From Kribbella soli (GTDB lineage: Bacteria > Actinomycetota > Actinomycetes > Propionibacteriales > Kribbellaceae): 64,000 bases of DNA. The stretch spans positions 248,001-312,000 of the forward strand of contig NZ_SJJZ01000006.1 in NCBI RefSeq assembly GCF_004331345.1, in the 5' to 3' direction. Below the pieces are notes generated by a model. That model was given only the letters and a program-made list of their open reading frames with translations. It ran no database searches and was not told the origin of the DNA. How positions within the stretch are numbered: position 1 is the first letter of the stretch; the number at the start of each line of letters is the position of its first letter. A program made the position numbers and the translations under genes. Below, piece after piece: positions 6,918-14,972 of this stretch.

Positions 6918-8410
6918 GCAGAGATTGTCGCAAGTTCCGGCGCGGTTGCCTGGGTACGGCGGGGCAGGAAGGCCAACGCGAGCACGATGGACACCACCGC
7001 GAGGCCGCTGCACGCCCACAGCGTCACGTCCATGCCGTCGACGAACGCCGCGCGGGCCGAGCGGGTCAGCTCAGGAGAACCGATCGCGACCGCCGCCGAC
7101 GCACTGTCGCGCGCAGCCTCCGCAGCCGCGGGCGGGAGGCCGGTGACGTCCAGGTGATTGCGGTACGCCGCATTGAGCACCGTGCCGAGGATCGCGACGC
7201 CGAGCGTGCCGCCGACCTGCCGCGACGCCTGGATCAGCGCGGATCCGGAGCCGCTCCGGTCGAGGGGCAGCGCGGCGAGTGCGAGCCCGTTCATCGGCGG
7301 CAGCGTGAAACCGATGCTGACGCCCACCAGGCTGACCCAGATCGCGGTGAACCCGTACCCGTCGCCGGCCTGCGTGAACGCCCCGATCGCCAAACCGATG
7401 AGCATCAACGAGAACCCAATGACCACCGAGACCCGCGCCCCGGCCACCTCGACCAGACGCTCCGCGACCTTCGCGCCGATCAGCATCCCGCCGATGATCG
7501 GGAGCAACCGGAGCCCGGCCTGGAACGCGTCCGCGCCTTGCACCGCCTGGAACAGTTGCGGCAGCACGAAGAGCAATCCCACCAGCGCGAACGAAGCTAG
7601 CGTCGCTAGCACCGTGCCCCAGGTGAAGCCGGCCGACCGGAACAAGGACAGCTCGATCAACGGATCCGTCGTACGCCGGGCCCACGCCCAGAACGCGGTC
7701 AGGAAGACCACTCCGGTCGCGATCCCGCCGAGCGCCCAGGCCGAGCCCCAGCCGTGCTCGCCCGCCGCGATGAACCCGTACGTCAGGCAGACCAGTCCGG
7801 CTGCCGTCAGCAGGATTCCCGGTACGTCGATCCGCCGCGACCGGTGGCCGCTCGTCGACGGGATCAAGAGAGCCACCGCAACTAGTCCGATTGCAACTAG
7901 TGGCAAGTTGATCAGGAAGATCGAACCCCACCGGTAGTGGTCCAGCAGCCAGCCGCCGAGCACCGGTCCGAGCGGGATGCCGAGCGAGTTCGCCATCAGC
8001 CAGATCGTCATCGCGCGCTGCCGTTCCTCCGGGGCGAACAACAGGTTGAGCAGCGACATCGACAGCGGGATCAGGAACGCCGACCCGATCCCGAGCGCCG
8101 CGCGACCCGCGATCAACTGACCGGGAGAGTTCGCGAACGCGCACGCCGCCGACGCCAACCCGAACACCACCAGCGCCCCGAGCATCAGCCGCTTCGGTCC
8201 GTACCGGTCCCCCAGCAGTCCCGCCGGGAGCAGCAGCGAGGCGAGCACCAGCGTGTACGCGTTCGCGAACCACTGCAGCTGACTCGTCGACGCCTGCAGA
8301 TCGGTCGCCAGCGTCGGCAACGCGACGTTCAGCACGGTCAGATCCAGCCCGATCACCATCAGGCTCAGAGACATCGCCGCCAGGGCCCACCACCGCCGCG
8401 GATCCAGCAT
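6914..8410 (-). CDS. MFS multidrug exporter, DHA2 (EmrB/QacA) type, 14 TM
   Basis: 498 residues of mostly membrane helices. Motif A-like GLLGDRYGPKRLMLGA follows TM2 and the antiporter motif C region reads LGIPLGPVLGGWLLDHYRW in TM5, both typical of proton-driven drug antiporters; TM1 has the family's LDLTVLNVALPTLA. The ATG at 8410 is chosen, 8 nt from an AAAGG ribosome-binding site; GTG codons at 8413 and 8419 are possible. It is the first gene of a two-gene unit with its TetR regulator, with an operator directly upstream. The substrate is unknown. Confidence 0.9.
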   Translation of the reverse strand: MLDPRRWWALAAMSLSLMVIGLDLTVLNVALPTLATDLQASTSQLQWFANAYTLVLASLLLPAGLLGDRYGPKRLMLGALVVFGLASAACAFANSPGQLIAGRAALGIGSAFLIPLSMSLLNLLFAPEERQRAMTIWLMANSLGIPLGPVLGGWLLDHYRWGSIFLINLPLVAIGLVAVALLIPSTSGHRSRRIDVPGILLTAAGLVCLTYGFIAAGEHGWGSAWALGGIATGVVFLTAFWAWARRTTDPLIELSLFRSAGFTWGTVLATLASFALVGLLFVLPQLFQAVQGADAFQAGLRLLPIIGGMLIGAKVAERLVEVAGARVSVVIGFSLMLIGLAIGAFTQAGDGYGFTAIWVSLVGVSIGFTLPPMNGLALAALPLDRSGSGSALIQASRQVGGTLGVAILGTVLNAAYRNHLDVTGLPPAAAEAARDSASAAVAIGSPELTRSARAAFVDGMDVTLWACSGLAVVSIVLALAFLPRRTQATAPELATISA

Positions 8411-8421
8411 CACAAACACCT

Positions 8422-8459
8422 TTCTGAGATCAGCTCTAATTTGAGAGTAGATCTCAGAA
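8422..8459. promoter_or_regulatory. Nested palindromic operator of the exporter-TetR unit
   Basis: TTCTGAGAT (8422-8430) is perfectly complementary to ATCTCAGAA (8451-8459), and between them CTCT...AGAG (8434-8447) forms a second dyad around AATTTG. It starts 12 nt upstream of the exporter ATG, is more AT-rich than its surroundings and contains no gene. This is the layout expected for two TetR dimers autoregulating the operon. Confidence 0.65.
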
Positions 8460-8470
8460 TTGCGATTTGT

Positions 8471-9301
8471 CTACCGCACTACGCCCCGCAGCACCTCCCG
8501 GACGAGGTCCGGCTGCTCGAGCCAGGGTGAGTGGCCGGCGGCTGGGATCAGGTGGAAGGTGTGGTTCGGGGTGTGGGCGGCGAGGTCCTGGACGGCGAAG
8601 GCGGGGCGGGGATCGCCGGCGCCGTGGATGAAGGTGACCGGGGCCTGGATCGACGCGGCCTGCGCCGTCACCTCGTCCGGCGTCCGGCTGTTCATCTCGG
8701 CGGCGAGCGCGCGGTTGGCGGCGAAGTTGATCGGGAGGTCGACGGCGGCACTCGCGTACGCCCATCCCATCGCGCGCTCCCGATCGGCATGGTCGGTGAA
8801 CCAGGACAGCGCGCGGAACTCGGTCTCCTCGGCCGGCGTGCGCCGCCTGCCGGACAGCTCCTCCAGTCGCGCGAACTGCTCGGGTGTCATCCGGCGGGCC
8901 TGCTCGGAGTGGTACGCCGTACGCCAGTCGCCGATGCCTACACCGTCCAGGTACACCACCCCGGCCACGTGATCGCCGTACGTCGCGGCGTACGTCATCG
9001 CCAGCGTGGCGCCGTAGGAGTGGCCGATGACGACGATCCGCTCATGACCGAAGTACGCGCGGAGTTCGTCGATGTCGCGCGCCGACCGGGCCAGCGTCTG
9101 TACGTCGGACGGGTCCGAGCGACCGCAGCCGCGCTGGTCGAAACGGTGCACGACGACGAGGTCGTCGAGCATCTCCGCGAGGACGGCGTAGTCGTCCCAC
9201 AGGCCCGGGCCGCCGTGCAGGATCACGACCGCCGGCCGCCCGGTCGCCGTACCGGTGGTCGCGGTCCACAACCGGATGCCGTCAGATGTCGAAAACGGCA
9301 T
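8471..9301 (-). CDS. Alpha/beta hydrolase, proline iminopeptidase-like
   Basis: 276 residues. HGGPGLWDDY near residue 29 is the oxyanion-hole motif of the prolyl aminopeptidase branch; RFDQRGCGRSDPSD and the nucleophile elbow VIGHSYGATLAM follow, and the C-terminal half has FIHGAGDPRPAF and AAGHSPWLEQP (catalytic Asp and His regions). There is no signal peptide. The ATG at 9301 lies 20 nt inside the preceding gene, an unusually long overlap implying coupling. Real substrates of this branch vary (peptides, esters, lactones), so peptidase activity is not assured. Confidence 0.85.
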   Translation of the reverse strand: MPFSTSDGIRLWTATTGTATGRPAVVILHGGPGLWDDYAVLAEMLDDLVVVHRFDQRGCGRSDPSDVQTLARSARDIDELRAYFGHERIVVIGHSYGATLAMTYAATYGDHVAGVVYLDGVGIGDWRTAYHSEQARRMTPEQFARLEELSGRRRTPAEETEFRALSWFTDHADRERAMGWAYASAAVDLPINFAANRALAAEMNSRTPDEVTAQAASIQAPVTFIHGAGDPRPAFAVQDLAAHTPNHTFHLIPAAGHSPWLEQPDLVREVLRGVVR

Positions 9302-10028
9302 GCGGGGTAGCGATCTCGACCGGGCCGGAGAAGGTACGGCGGGCGTTCTCGGCCTGCGTCACGCGGTCGTACCACGGCGGCACGTGGGTGATGACGAGCC
9401 GCTTCACACCGGCCTTCTTCGCATGCTCACCGGCGTCGGCGGGCGTCAGGTGCAGGTCGACCGGATTGTTCGGTTCGTTGTCCGGCAGCGCGGCCTCGGA
9501 CAGCAGGACGTCGGCGCCGCGGGCGAGCTCGACCAACGCGTCGTTCGGCCCGGTGTCGCCGGTGTAGACCAGCGACTTGCCGCCGTACTCGACCCGGATC
9601 GCGTACGCCGGCACCGGGTGCACCATCGGCGCGGTGCGGATCGTGAACGGCCCGACCTGCTGAACGTCCTGCCAGGCATGGAATTCCAGCTCCTCCTCCA
9701 TCCCGGGATCGATCGGCAGGTCGTAGGCCAGCGCCATCCGTTCGGCCGTACCGGGCGGCCCGAACACCGGGATCCGCGGGATCGGCGCCCCGGGCGCGTA
9801 GCGCGCCGCGACGTACAACCCGCACAGATCCATGCAGTGGTCAGGATGCAGGTGGGACAGGCCGATCGCCCCGATCTCCGGTACGGCGACGTGCCGTTGG
9901 AGCGAACCGAGTGCGCCGCTGCCGAGGTCGAGGATCAGGTTGAACCCCTCGGCTGTGACCAGATAGCTCGAGGCGGCCGAGTCCGGCCCGGGCACAGACC
10001 CGGAGCAACCGATCACGGTGAGCTTCAT
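9282..10028 (-). CDS. Metallo-beta-lactamase-fold phosphodiesterase, Rv1339-like
   Basis: 248 residues beginning MKLTVIGCSGSVPGPDSAAS, then SHLHPDHCMD (the HxHxDH zinc site) and TGDTGPNDAL and VITHVPPW downstream. Its place between murI and rph-rdgB matches M. tuberculosis Rv1339, reported as an atypical class II cAMP phosphodiesterase. That gene order plus the motif makes a cAMP-lowering role the best hypothesis; RNase Z-like or other phosphodiesterase activity is the alternative. Cytoplasmic. Its 3' end overlaps the hydrolase start by 20 nt. Confidence 0.85.
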   Translation of the reverse strand: MKLTVIGCSGSVPGPDSAASSYLVTAEGFNLILDLGSGALGSLQRHVAVPEIGAIGLSHLHPDHCMDLCGLYVAARYAPGAPIPRIPVFGPPGTAERMALAYDLPIDPGMEEELEFHAWQDVQQVGPFTIRTAPMVHPVPAYAIRVEYGGKSLVYTGDTGPNDALVELARGADVLLSEAALPDNEPNNPVDLHLTPADAGEHAKKAGVKRLVITHVPPWYDRVTQAENARRTFSGPVEIATPHAVFDI

Positions 10029-10157
10029 ACCTGGAACCCTACCGGCGAGTCGACCCCCGCGCAGGACGAGCGGACGCGTCGATTCGGTTACCACACAGGC
10101 ATCCGGGGCGCTTCCGGTGCCTTGGACAACAGCCGGGTGCGACCTGGATCACACCTG

Positions 10158-10961
10158 TCAGCGGACCCAGGCGAACTGGTCGACTACTCCCAGGGCCGGG
10201 CCGAGGAAGCGGGAGCCGATCGCGGCGAACTCCGCGGGGTTGCCCGTAGTGACGAAGCGGTGCGCGGGCGTCGGGAGGTGGTCGGGGCGGAGCAGGCCCG
10301 TCTTGGTGAGCACGCCGTACACGTCCTTCGCGCACTCCTCGGCGCTGCTGACCAGCGTGACGTTGTCGCCCATCACGTACGAGATGACGCCGGTGAGCAA
10401 CGGATAGTGGGTGCACCCGAGGATCAACGTGTCGACACCGGCCTCGACCAGCGGGTCCAGGTACTCGTGGGCGGCCTCGAGGAGCTCCGGCCCGGACGTC
10501 ACGCCGGACTCCACGAAGTCCACGAACTTCGGGCACGCGTGCGTGAACAGCTCCACCTGCGGCGCGGCCGCGAACCCGTCCTCATACGCGAGCGACTGCG
10601 CGGTCGCCTTCGTGCAGATCACGCCGACGCGCTGGTTCCGCGTCGCCGCCACGGCCCGGCGCGCGGCCGGCAGGATCACCTCGACAACCGGTACGTCGTA
10701 CCGCTCGCGCGCGTCCCGCAACATCGCGGCACTCGCGGAGTTGCACGCGATCACCAGCATCTTCACGCCGGCCTCGACGAGATGGTCCAGACATTCGAGC
10801 GCGTACTCGCGGACCTCGGCGATCGGCTTCGGGCCGTACGGCTGCCGCGCGGTGTCACCCAGATACAGGATCGGCTCGTGCGGCAACTGATCGAGTACCG
10901 CGCGGGCGACGGTGAGTCCCCCGAAGCCTGAGTCGAAGATCCCCACCGGTGCGTCAGCCAC
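10158..10961 (-). CDS. murI: Glutamate racemase
   Basis: Makes D-glutamate for peptidoglycan. The 267-residue protein has VGIFDSGFGGLTVARAV at the start, the first catalytic cysteine in VIACNSASAAM (about residue 74), the second in LILGCTHYPLL (about residue 186) and DTARQPYG. The start is GTG, preceded 8 nt upstream by a TATAAG box (10970-10975), so the mRNA may be leaderless. As in mycobacteria it precedes the Rv1339-like gene; here cysM is separated from it by a small divergent membrane-protein gene instead of the mycobacterial rhomboid gene. Confidence 0.95.
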   Translation of the reverse strand: MADAPVGIFDSGFGGLTVARAVLDQLPHEPILYLGDTARQPYGPKPIAEVREYALECLDHLVEAGVKMLVIACNSASAAMLRDARERYDVPVVEVILPAARRAVAATRNQRVGVICTKATAQSLAYEDGFAAAPQVELFTHACPKFVDFVESGVTSGPELLEAAHEYLDPLVEAGVDTLILGCTHYPLLTGVISYVMGDNVTLVSSAEECAKDVYGVLTKTGLLRPDHLPTPAHRFVTTGNPAEFAAIGSRFLGPALGVVDQFAWVR

Positions 10962-10969
10962 GGGAAAAG

Positions 10970-10975
10970 CTTATA
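10970..10975 (-). promoter_or_regulatory. Putative -10 box of murI (leaderless)
   Basis: On the minus strand TATAAG sits 8 nt before the GTG start of murI, which has no Shine-Dalgarno sequence. The -35 region is weak. Spacing fits transcription starting at or near the start codon. Confidence 0.45.
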
Positions 10976-11040
10976 CAGGTCCGGCGCCGGGCAGATCCCA
11001 AGTGCAGCCTTACCTAACCGGTCGGAACGACACGCCGAGG

Positions 11041-11049
11041 TTATCCACA
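11041..11049 (+). other. Isolated perfect DnaA-box sequence
   Basis: TTATCCACA, the consensus DnaA 9-mer, lies between murI and the zinc-ribbon membrane protein gene. No second box or AT-rich unwinding element is nearby, so it is not an origin; it may be chance or a DnaA regulatory site. Confidence 0.25.
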
Positions 11050-11129
11050 TCTTTACGTTATGGAATTGCCTTTTCGCGTGATGCGCGCCACTCTGGAGCG
11101 ATGTTTGCTCGACCGCCCCTCGTGATGCC

Positions 11130-11492
11130 ATGGATCTGACGCATCACCTAGCGGTGGTAATCGGTACCACCGCCGCACCAACTCCGCAGCCCGATCACGT
11201 CGCCGCCGCAGGACAGGCGGCCAGTCAGGCCACGGAGTCGAACAACGGCACAGCCGCGGACATCGCGTCGTCCATCGGACCGACGGGACTCCTGCTGCTG
11301 GCGCTGATGGCGATGTTCGCAATGTACGTCGTCTCGCTGTCGCTGCACCCGAATGCCAAGTGCAACCGATGCAAAGGTGCCGGCCGGCACCGCGGCAGCA
11401 TCTTCAGTTACGCCCAGCGCCCGTGCAACAGCTGCAAGGGCCGCGGCGTCCATCCCCGACTCGGCCGCAAGGTCCTGTTCAAAGAACCGTAG
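11130..11492 (+). CDS. Small membrane protein with a CxxC zinc-ribbon tail
   Basis: 120 residues: a polar, Ala/Gln-rich N-terminal part, one membrane helix at about 48-70 (GPTGLLLLALMAMFAMYVVS), then a basic cytoplasmic-looking tail with two CxxCxG pairs (CNRCKGAGRH and CNSCKGRG) spaced as in DnaJ-type zinc ribbons. It could be a membrane-anchored zinc-ribbon adaptor, but the function is unknown. It occupies the position where many actinobacteria carry a rhomboid-type gene between cysM and murI, and is transcribed opposite to both. No strong ribosome-binding site is seen before the ATG. Confidence 0.7.
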   Translation: MDLTHHLAVVIGTTAAPTPQPDHVAAAGQAASQATESNNGTAADIASSIGPTGLLLLALMAMFAMYVVSLSLHPNAKCNRCKGAGRHRGSIFSYAQRPCNSCKGRGVHPRLGRKVLFKEP

Positions 11493-11592
11493 GCGGACAT
11501 GACGTAACAATCCCTGCAGGTGCCTAAGGCAACAAAGGCGCCACCAGCCCGGACCGGCCCTCCGCCCGCCGCTCCGGTTCCCCTCACCCGGC

Positions 11593-12540
11593 TCAGGCCC
11601 AGAGTTGGCCTTCGAGGCGGTCTTCGGCCTCGTCGATGGTGCCTTCGTAGGCGCCGGTGGACAGGTACTTCCAGCCGCCGTCCGCGACCACGAACGCGAT
11701 GTCCGCCTGCTCACCGTCGCGCACGCACTTGGCCGCCTGGCCGAGCGCCGCGTGCAGGATCGCGCCGGTCGAGATGCCGGCGAAGATGCCTTCGTTGTCG
11801 AGCAGCTCGCGGACCCGGCGGACGGCGTCCCGCGGACCGACGGAGAAACGGGCGTCGATCAGCGTCTCGTCGTACAGCTCGGGGACGAAGCCCTCGTCGA
11901 GGTTGCGCAGGCCGTAGACGAGTTCGCCGTACCGCGGCTCGGCGGCGACGATCCGCACCTCCGGCTTGTGCTCGCGGAAGAACCGGCCGGCGCCCATCAG
12001 CGTGCCGGTGGTGCCGAGGCCGGCGACGAAGTGCGTGACGGACGGGAGGTCCTCGAAGATCTCCCGCGCGGTGCCGTCGTAGTGCGCGAGCGCGTTCGAC
12101 GGATTGCCGTACTGGTACAGCATCACCCAGTCCGGGTGCTCCTCGGCGACCTGCTTCGCGACCCGGACCGCCTCGTTGGAGCCGCCCGCGGCCGGGGAGG
12201 AGATGATCTCGACACCCCACATCCGCAGGATCTGGCGGCGCTCCTCGGAGGTGTTCTCCGGCATCACGCAGACCATCCGGTACCCGCGGAGCTTGGCCGC
12301 CATCGCGAGCGAGATGCCCGTGTTTCCGGACGTCGGCTCGAGGATCGTGTTGCCCGGGCGCAGCCGGCCGTCCTTCTCGGCGTCCAGCAGCATCCGCAGC
12401 GCGGCCCGGTCCTTGATCGAACCCGTCGGGTTGTGGTCCTCGAGCTTCGCCCACAGCCGGACGTCGGCCGTCGGCGACAACCGGGGCAGTCCGACCAGCG
12501 GGGTGCCGCCGATCGAGTCGAGCAGGCTGTCGAAGCGCAT
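11593..12540 (-). CDS. cysM: CysO-dependent cysteine synthase (CysM)
   Basis: PLP enzyme that in actinobacteria joins O-phosphoserine with the thiocarboxylated carrier CysO. The 315-residue protein has the PLP lysine in NPTGSIKDRAALRM (Lys43), the substrate loop PTSGNTGISLA, GLGTTGTLMG for the PLP phosphate and a C-terminal segment like that closing the CysM active site. It follows mec and cysO on the same strand, the exact mycobacterial Rv1334-1336 order, which supports CysM over a generic CysK. The gap to cysO is 24 nt. Confidence 0.93.
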   Translation of the reverse strand: MRFDSLLDSIGGTPLVGLPRLSPTADVRLWAKLEDHNPTGSIKDRAALRMLLDAEKDGRLRPGNTILEPTSGNTGISLAMAAKLRGYRMVCVMPENTSEERRQILRMWGVEIISSPAAGGSNEAVRVAKQVAEEHPDWVMLYQYGNPSNALAHYDGTAREIFEDLPSVTHFVAGLGTTGTLMGAGRFFREHKPEVRIVAAEPRYGELVYGLRNLDEGFVPELYDETLIDARFSVGPRDAVRRVRELLDNEGIFAGISTGAILHAALGQAAKCVRDGEQADIAFVVADGGWKYLSTGAYEGTIDEAEDRLEGQLWA

Positions 12541-12564
12541 CGTCAGTCCTCTACCGGTTCGCGC

Positions 12565-12843
12565 TCAGCCGCCGGCGACCGCGGGGAGCACGACGACGAC
12601 GTCGCCGTCCTTGACCTCGGTCTTCAGTCCGCCGGTGAACCGGACGTCCTCGTCGTTCACGTACACGTTCACGAACCGGCGCAGCTCCTCCGGCTCACCC
12701 TCCACGATGCGCTCCTTGAGGCCCGGGTGGGTGCCGTTCACGTTGTCGATGAACTCGGCCAGGTTCACGCCGTCGCCGCTGACCGCCTTCGCGCCACCGG
12801 TGTAGGTGCGCAGGATCGTCGGCACGCGTAGCTCGATCGCCAT
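12565..12843 (-). CDS. cysO: Sulfur-carrier protein CysO
   Basis: A 92-residue ubiquitin-like (beta-grasp) sulfur carrier ending in VVVLPAVAGG; the terminal Gly-Gly is thiocarboxylated and attacks the aminoacrylate on CysM. RRFVNVYVNDEDVRFTGG is nearly identical to the mycobacterial protein as I recall it. Three nt separate its start from the mec stop, so mec and cysO are tightly coupled. Nothing unusual is seen. Confidence 0.95.
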   Translation of the reverse strand: MAIELRVPTILRTYTGGAKAVSGDGVNLAEFIDNVNGTHPGLKERIVEGEPEELRRFVNVYVNDEDVRFTGGLKTEVKDGDVVVVLPAVAGG

Positions 12844-12846
12844 AAT

Positions 12847-13302
12847 TCAGTGCTCTCCTTCTGTCTCTGCATAAGAACCAACCACGCGTACTTCTTCTTC
12901 CGTGACCTCACCGTCGACGATCCGGTACGAGCGGAACTCGACCGGCCCGTCGTACGCCGGGGAGTCGGCGCCGTCCCGCGTCGACACCAGCACGTAGTGG
13001 GCGCCCGGCTCCTGGGCCAGGTTGATGTCGGTCCGCGACGGGTACGCCTCGGTGGCGGTGTGCGAGTGGTAGATCACCACCGGCTCCTCGTCCCGCTCGT
13101 CGAGCTCCTTGTAGAGCCGCAGCAGGTCACCCGAGTCGAACTCGTAGAACGTCGGCGACATGGCGGCGTTCAGCATCGGGATGAACCGGGTGCCCCGGTC
13201 CGACCCCTCAGCCCCCGCGACCACACCGCACGCCTCGTCGGGATGATCCCGCCGGGCATGCGCCACGATCGCGTCAACAGTCGCCTTCTCGATCACCAGC
13301 AC
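12847..13302 (-). CDS. mec: Mec, JAMM metallopeptidase releasing cysteine from CysO
   Basis: Zinc peptidase that cleaves the CysO-cysteine adduct. About 151 residues with the JAMM motif VVIYHSHTATEAYPSRTDI (His-x-His-x7-Ser-x2-Asp) and the upstream catalytic glutamate in HPDEACGVVAG. The start is uncertain: GTG at 13302 gives MLVIEKATVD, matching mycobacterial Mec, but lies 1 nt from GGAGG; GTG at 13296 has better spacing and removes two residues. It is the first gene of mec-cysO-cysM, 71 nt downstream of the aldo/keto reductase. Confidence 0.93.
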   Translation of the reverse strand: MLVIEKATVDAIVAHARRDHPDEACGVVAGAEGSDRGTRFIPMLNAAMSPTFYEFDSGDLLRLYKELDERDEEPVVIYHSHTATEAYPSRTDINLAQEPGAHYVLVSTRDGADSPAYDGPVEFRSYRIVDGEVTEEEVRVVGSYAETEGEH

Positions 13303-13310
13303 GCCTCCAC

Positions 13311-13330
13311 GGTACGGCGCGCGCCGCACC
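13311..13330. promoter_or_regulatory. Palindrome in front of mec
   Basis: GGTACGGCGC and GCGCCGCACC form a spacerless 20-bp palindrome with one mismatch, 9 nt upstream of the mec start. Without a loop it suits a protein-binding site better than a terminator; in such GC-rich DNA chance is possible. Confidence 0.3.
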
Positions 13331-13373
13331 GACCCCGCCAACCGCGAAGTCGGTCCAGAATGCGGACAGTGGG

Positions 13374-14351
13374 TTACCAGCGGTCGTGGATCTGCGGCCG
13401 GATCAGGTCGTCGTACGTCTGCTGGACGGCGGCCGACTGGTCGGGGGTCAGCGGGGTGAGGGTGGCGGCGGAGATGTTGCCGGCTACCTGGGACGGGTTG
13501 CGGGCGCCGGGGATGACGACCGAGACGCCGGGCTGGTCGAGGATCCAGCGGAGGGCGAACTGGGCCATGGTGGCGCCGGCTGGAAGCGAGGGACTCAGGC
13601 GGCGGACGGCTTCCAGGCCGGTGGCGAAGTCGACGCCGGAGAAGGTCTCGCCGACGTCGAAGGCCTCGCCGTGCCGGTTGTACGTGCGGTGGTCGTCGTC
13701 GGCGAACGTGGTGTGTTCGTCGTACTTGCCTGAGAGCAGACCGCTGGCGAGCGGGACGCGGGCGATGATGCCGACGCCGGCCGCCTGCGCCGCGGGCAGG
13801 ACCTCGTCGAGCGGCTTCAGGCGCAACGCGTTCAGGATGATCTGCACCGACGCGACGTTCGGCCGCGCGATCGCGGTCAGCGCCTCGGCACAGGTCTCGA
13901 CACTGACGCCGTACGACGCGATGCGGCCCTCGTCGACGAGGGTGTCGAGCGCGTCGAACACCTCGTCGTCGGAGTAGACCGACGTCGGCGGGCAGTGCAG
14001 CTGCACCAGATCGATCGTGTCGACGCCGAGGTTCTGCCGGGAGCGGTCGTTCCAGGCGCGGAAGTTGTCCAGCGTGTAGTTGGACGGCACCTGCTCGACG
14101 CGCCGGCCCATCTTGGTCGCCACGGTCAGGCCTTCGGACGACTTGAGCACCTGTCCCACGAGCCGCTCGCTGCGCCCGTCGCCGTACACGTCCGCGGTGT
14201 CGATGAACGTCACCCCGCCGTCGATCGCGGCCTGCAGCACCGCGAGAGCGTCGCCCTCGTCCACCTCTCCCCAGTCGGCGCCCAACTGCCACGCCCCGAG
14301 CCCGACCACACCAACATCCCGCCCGGTCCGCCCGAGCCGCCGCGTCTCCAT
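13374..14351 (-). CDS. Aldo/keto reductase
   Basis: NADPH-dependent reductase of the AKR superfamily, 325 residues. The catalytic tetrad is visible: Asp and Tyr in FIDTADVYGDGRSE, Lys in LTVATKMGRR and His in IDLVQLHCPP. The C-terminal cofactor-binding region reads VVIPGARNPSQVAGN. The length and METRRLGRTG start are typical of the 'general stress protein 69'-like branch. A TAAGGT box ends 7 nt before the ATG, suggesting a leaderless transcript. The substrate is unknown. It interrupts the otherwise conserved DUF2017-mec order, so it probably entered this place in the lineage. Confidence 0.9.
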   Translation of the reverse strand: METRRLGRTGRDVGVVGLGAWQLGADWGEVDEGDALAVLQAAIDGGVTFIDTADVYGDGRSERLVGQVLKSSEGLTVATKMGRRVEQVPSNYTLDNFRAWNDRSRQNLGVDTIDLVQLHCPPTSVYSDDEVFDALDTLVDEGRIASYGVSVETCAEALTAIARPNVASVQIILNALRLKPLDEVLPAAQAAGVGIIARVPLASGLLSGKYDEHTTFADDDHRTYNRHGEAFDVGETFSGVDFATGLEAVRRLSPSLPAGATMAQFALRWILDQPGVSVVIPGARNPSQVAGNISAATLTPLTPDQSAAVQQTYDDLIRPQIHDRW

Positions 14352-14378
14352 GCGGCCAACCTTAATCAGCCCCGTGGA

Positions 14379-14417
14379 GGGGAAAGAAATGTGCGTGTGG
14401 TGGCGATTTGTTTCCCC
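14379..14417. terminator. Inverted repeat after the clpS-DUF2017 unit
   Basis: GGGGAAAGAAAT (14379-14390) pairs with ATTTGTTTCCCC (14406-14417) with one central mismatch. It begins 4 nt beyond the DUF2017 stop (minus strand) and ends about 30 nt before the AKR start, so it is best read as the terminator of clpS-DUF2017. It could also be an operator for the AKR gene. Confidence 0.45.
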
Positions 14418-14420
14418 GCC

Positions 14421-14972
14421 TCAGCGCATGTTGTGCAGGAGCGCGGACTGGAGGTAGCCGAGCCAGTCGTAGAGGTCGTAGGTGAGGCGGCGTGGGTCGT
14501 CGTCCGGGAGCTTCTCCCAGGTCGAGTAGTCGTCCTCGTCCTTGATGTCGAGGCGGGTGCCGATGGCGAGGCGGAGGTCGTTCAGCGCACGCAGCCAGGA
14601 CAGCTGCTCGTCCGGCTCCAGCGCGATCTCGTCGGCGCCGGACTCCTCGAGCGCGGACAGCACCCGCTTGGCGTCGGTCACCTTGCCCTCGCGCAGCCCG
14701 CGCTCGGTGAACCGGCGGAACTCCGACGATGCCATGTCGTCCTGCTTGTACGCGTCCGGCAGCAGCCGCTGCAGTACGACGTCCTCGGGCGGCGACGTCG
14801 GTCCGTCGGAGTCCAGCAGCGCCGCGAGCGGGTCGCTGGACTCGGTGGCGCGCGGCGGCAGACCGTCGTACAGCAGCTCGACCAGGTTGCGGAGCAGGTT
14901 CGCCAGGATGTCCGCCTCGTGCTCGGCGAAGCTGACGACGACGGTCTTGCGGCGCCTGCGGAACCGGGTCAC
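14421..14972 (-). CDS. DUF2017 family protein, ClpS partner gene
   Basis: 183 helical residues starting VTRFRRRRKTVVV, with LRNLVELLYDG, EFRRFTERGLREGKVTDAKR and a C-terminal TYDLYDWLGYLQSALLHNMR. This is the actinobacterial DUF2017 family, almost always directly downstream of clpS (Rv1332 in M. tuberculosis). The GTG overlaps the clpS stop by 4 nt. The function is not established; the constant coupling suggests a role with ClpS in adaptor-mediated ClpP proteolysis, which is inference. Confidence 0.85.
   Translation of the reverse strand: MTRFRRRRKTVVVSFAEHEADILANLLRNLVELLYDGLPPRATESSDPLAALLDSDGPTSPPEDVVLQRLLPDAYKQDDMASSEFRRFTERGLREGKVTDAKRVLSALEESGADEIALEPDEQLSWLRALNDLRLAIGTRLDIKDEDDYSTWEKLPDDDPRRLTYDLYDWLGYLQSALLHNMR

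Noticed and set aside
11041..11049. TTATCCACA as a replication origin signal
   Set aside because: A single DnaA box without neighbours or an AT-rich element; origins need clusters.
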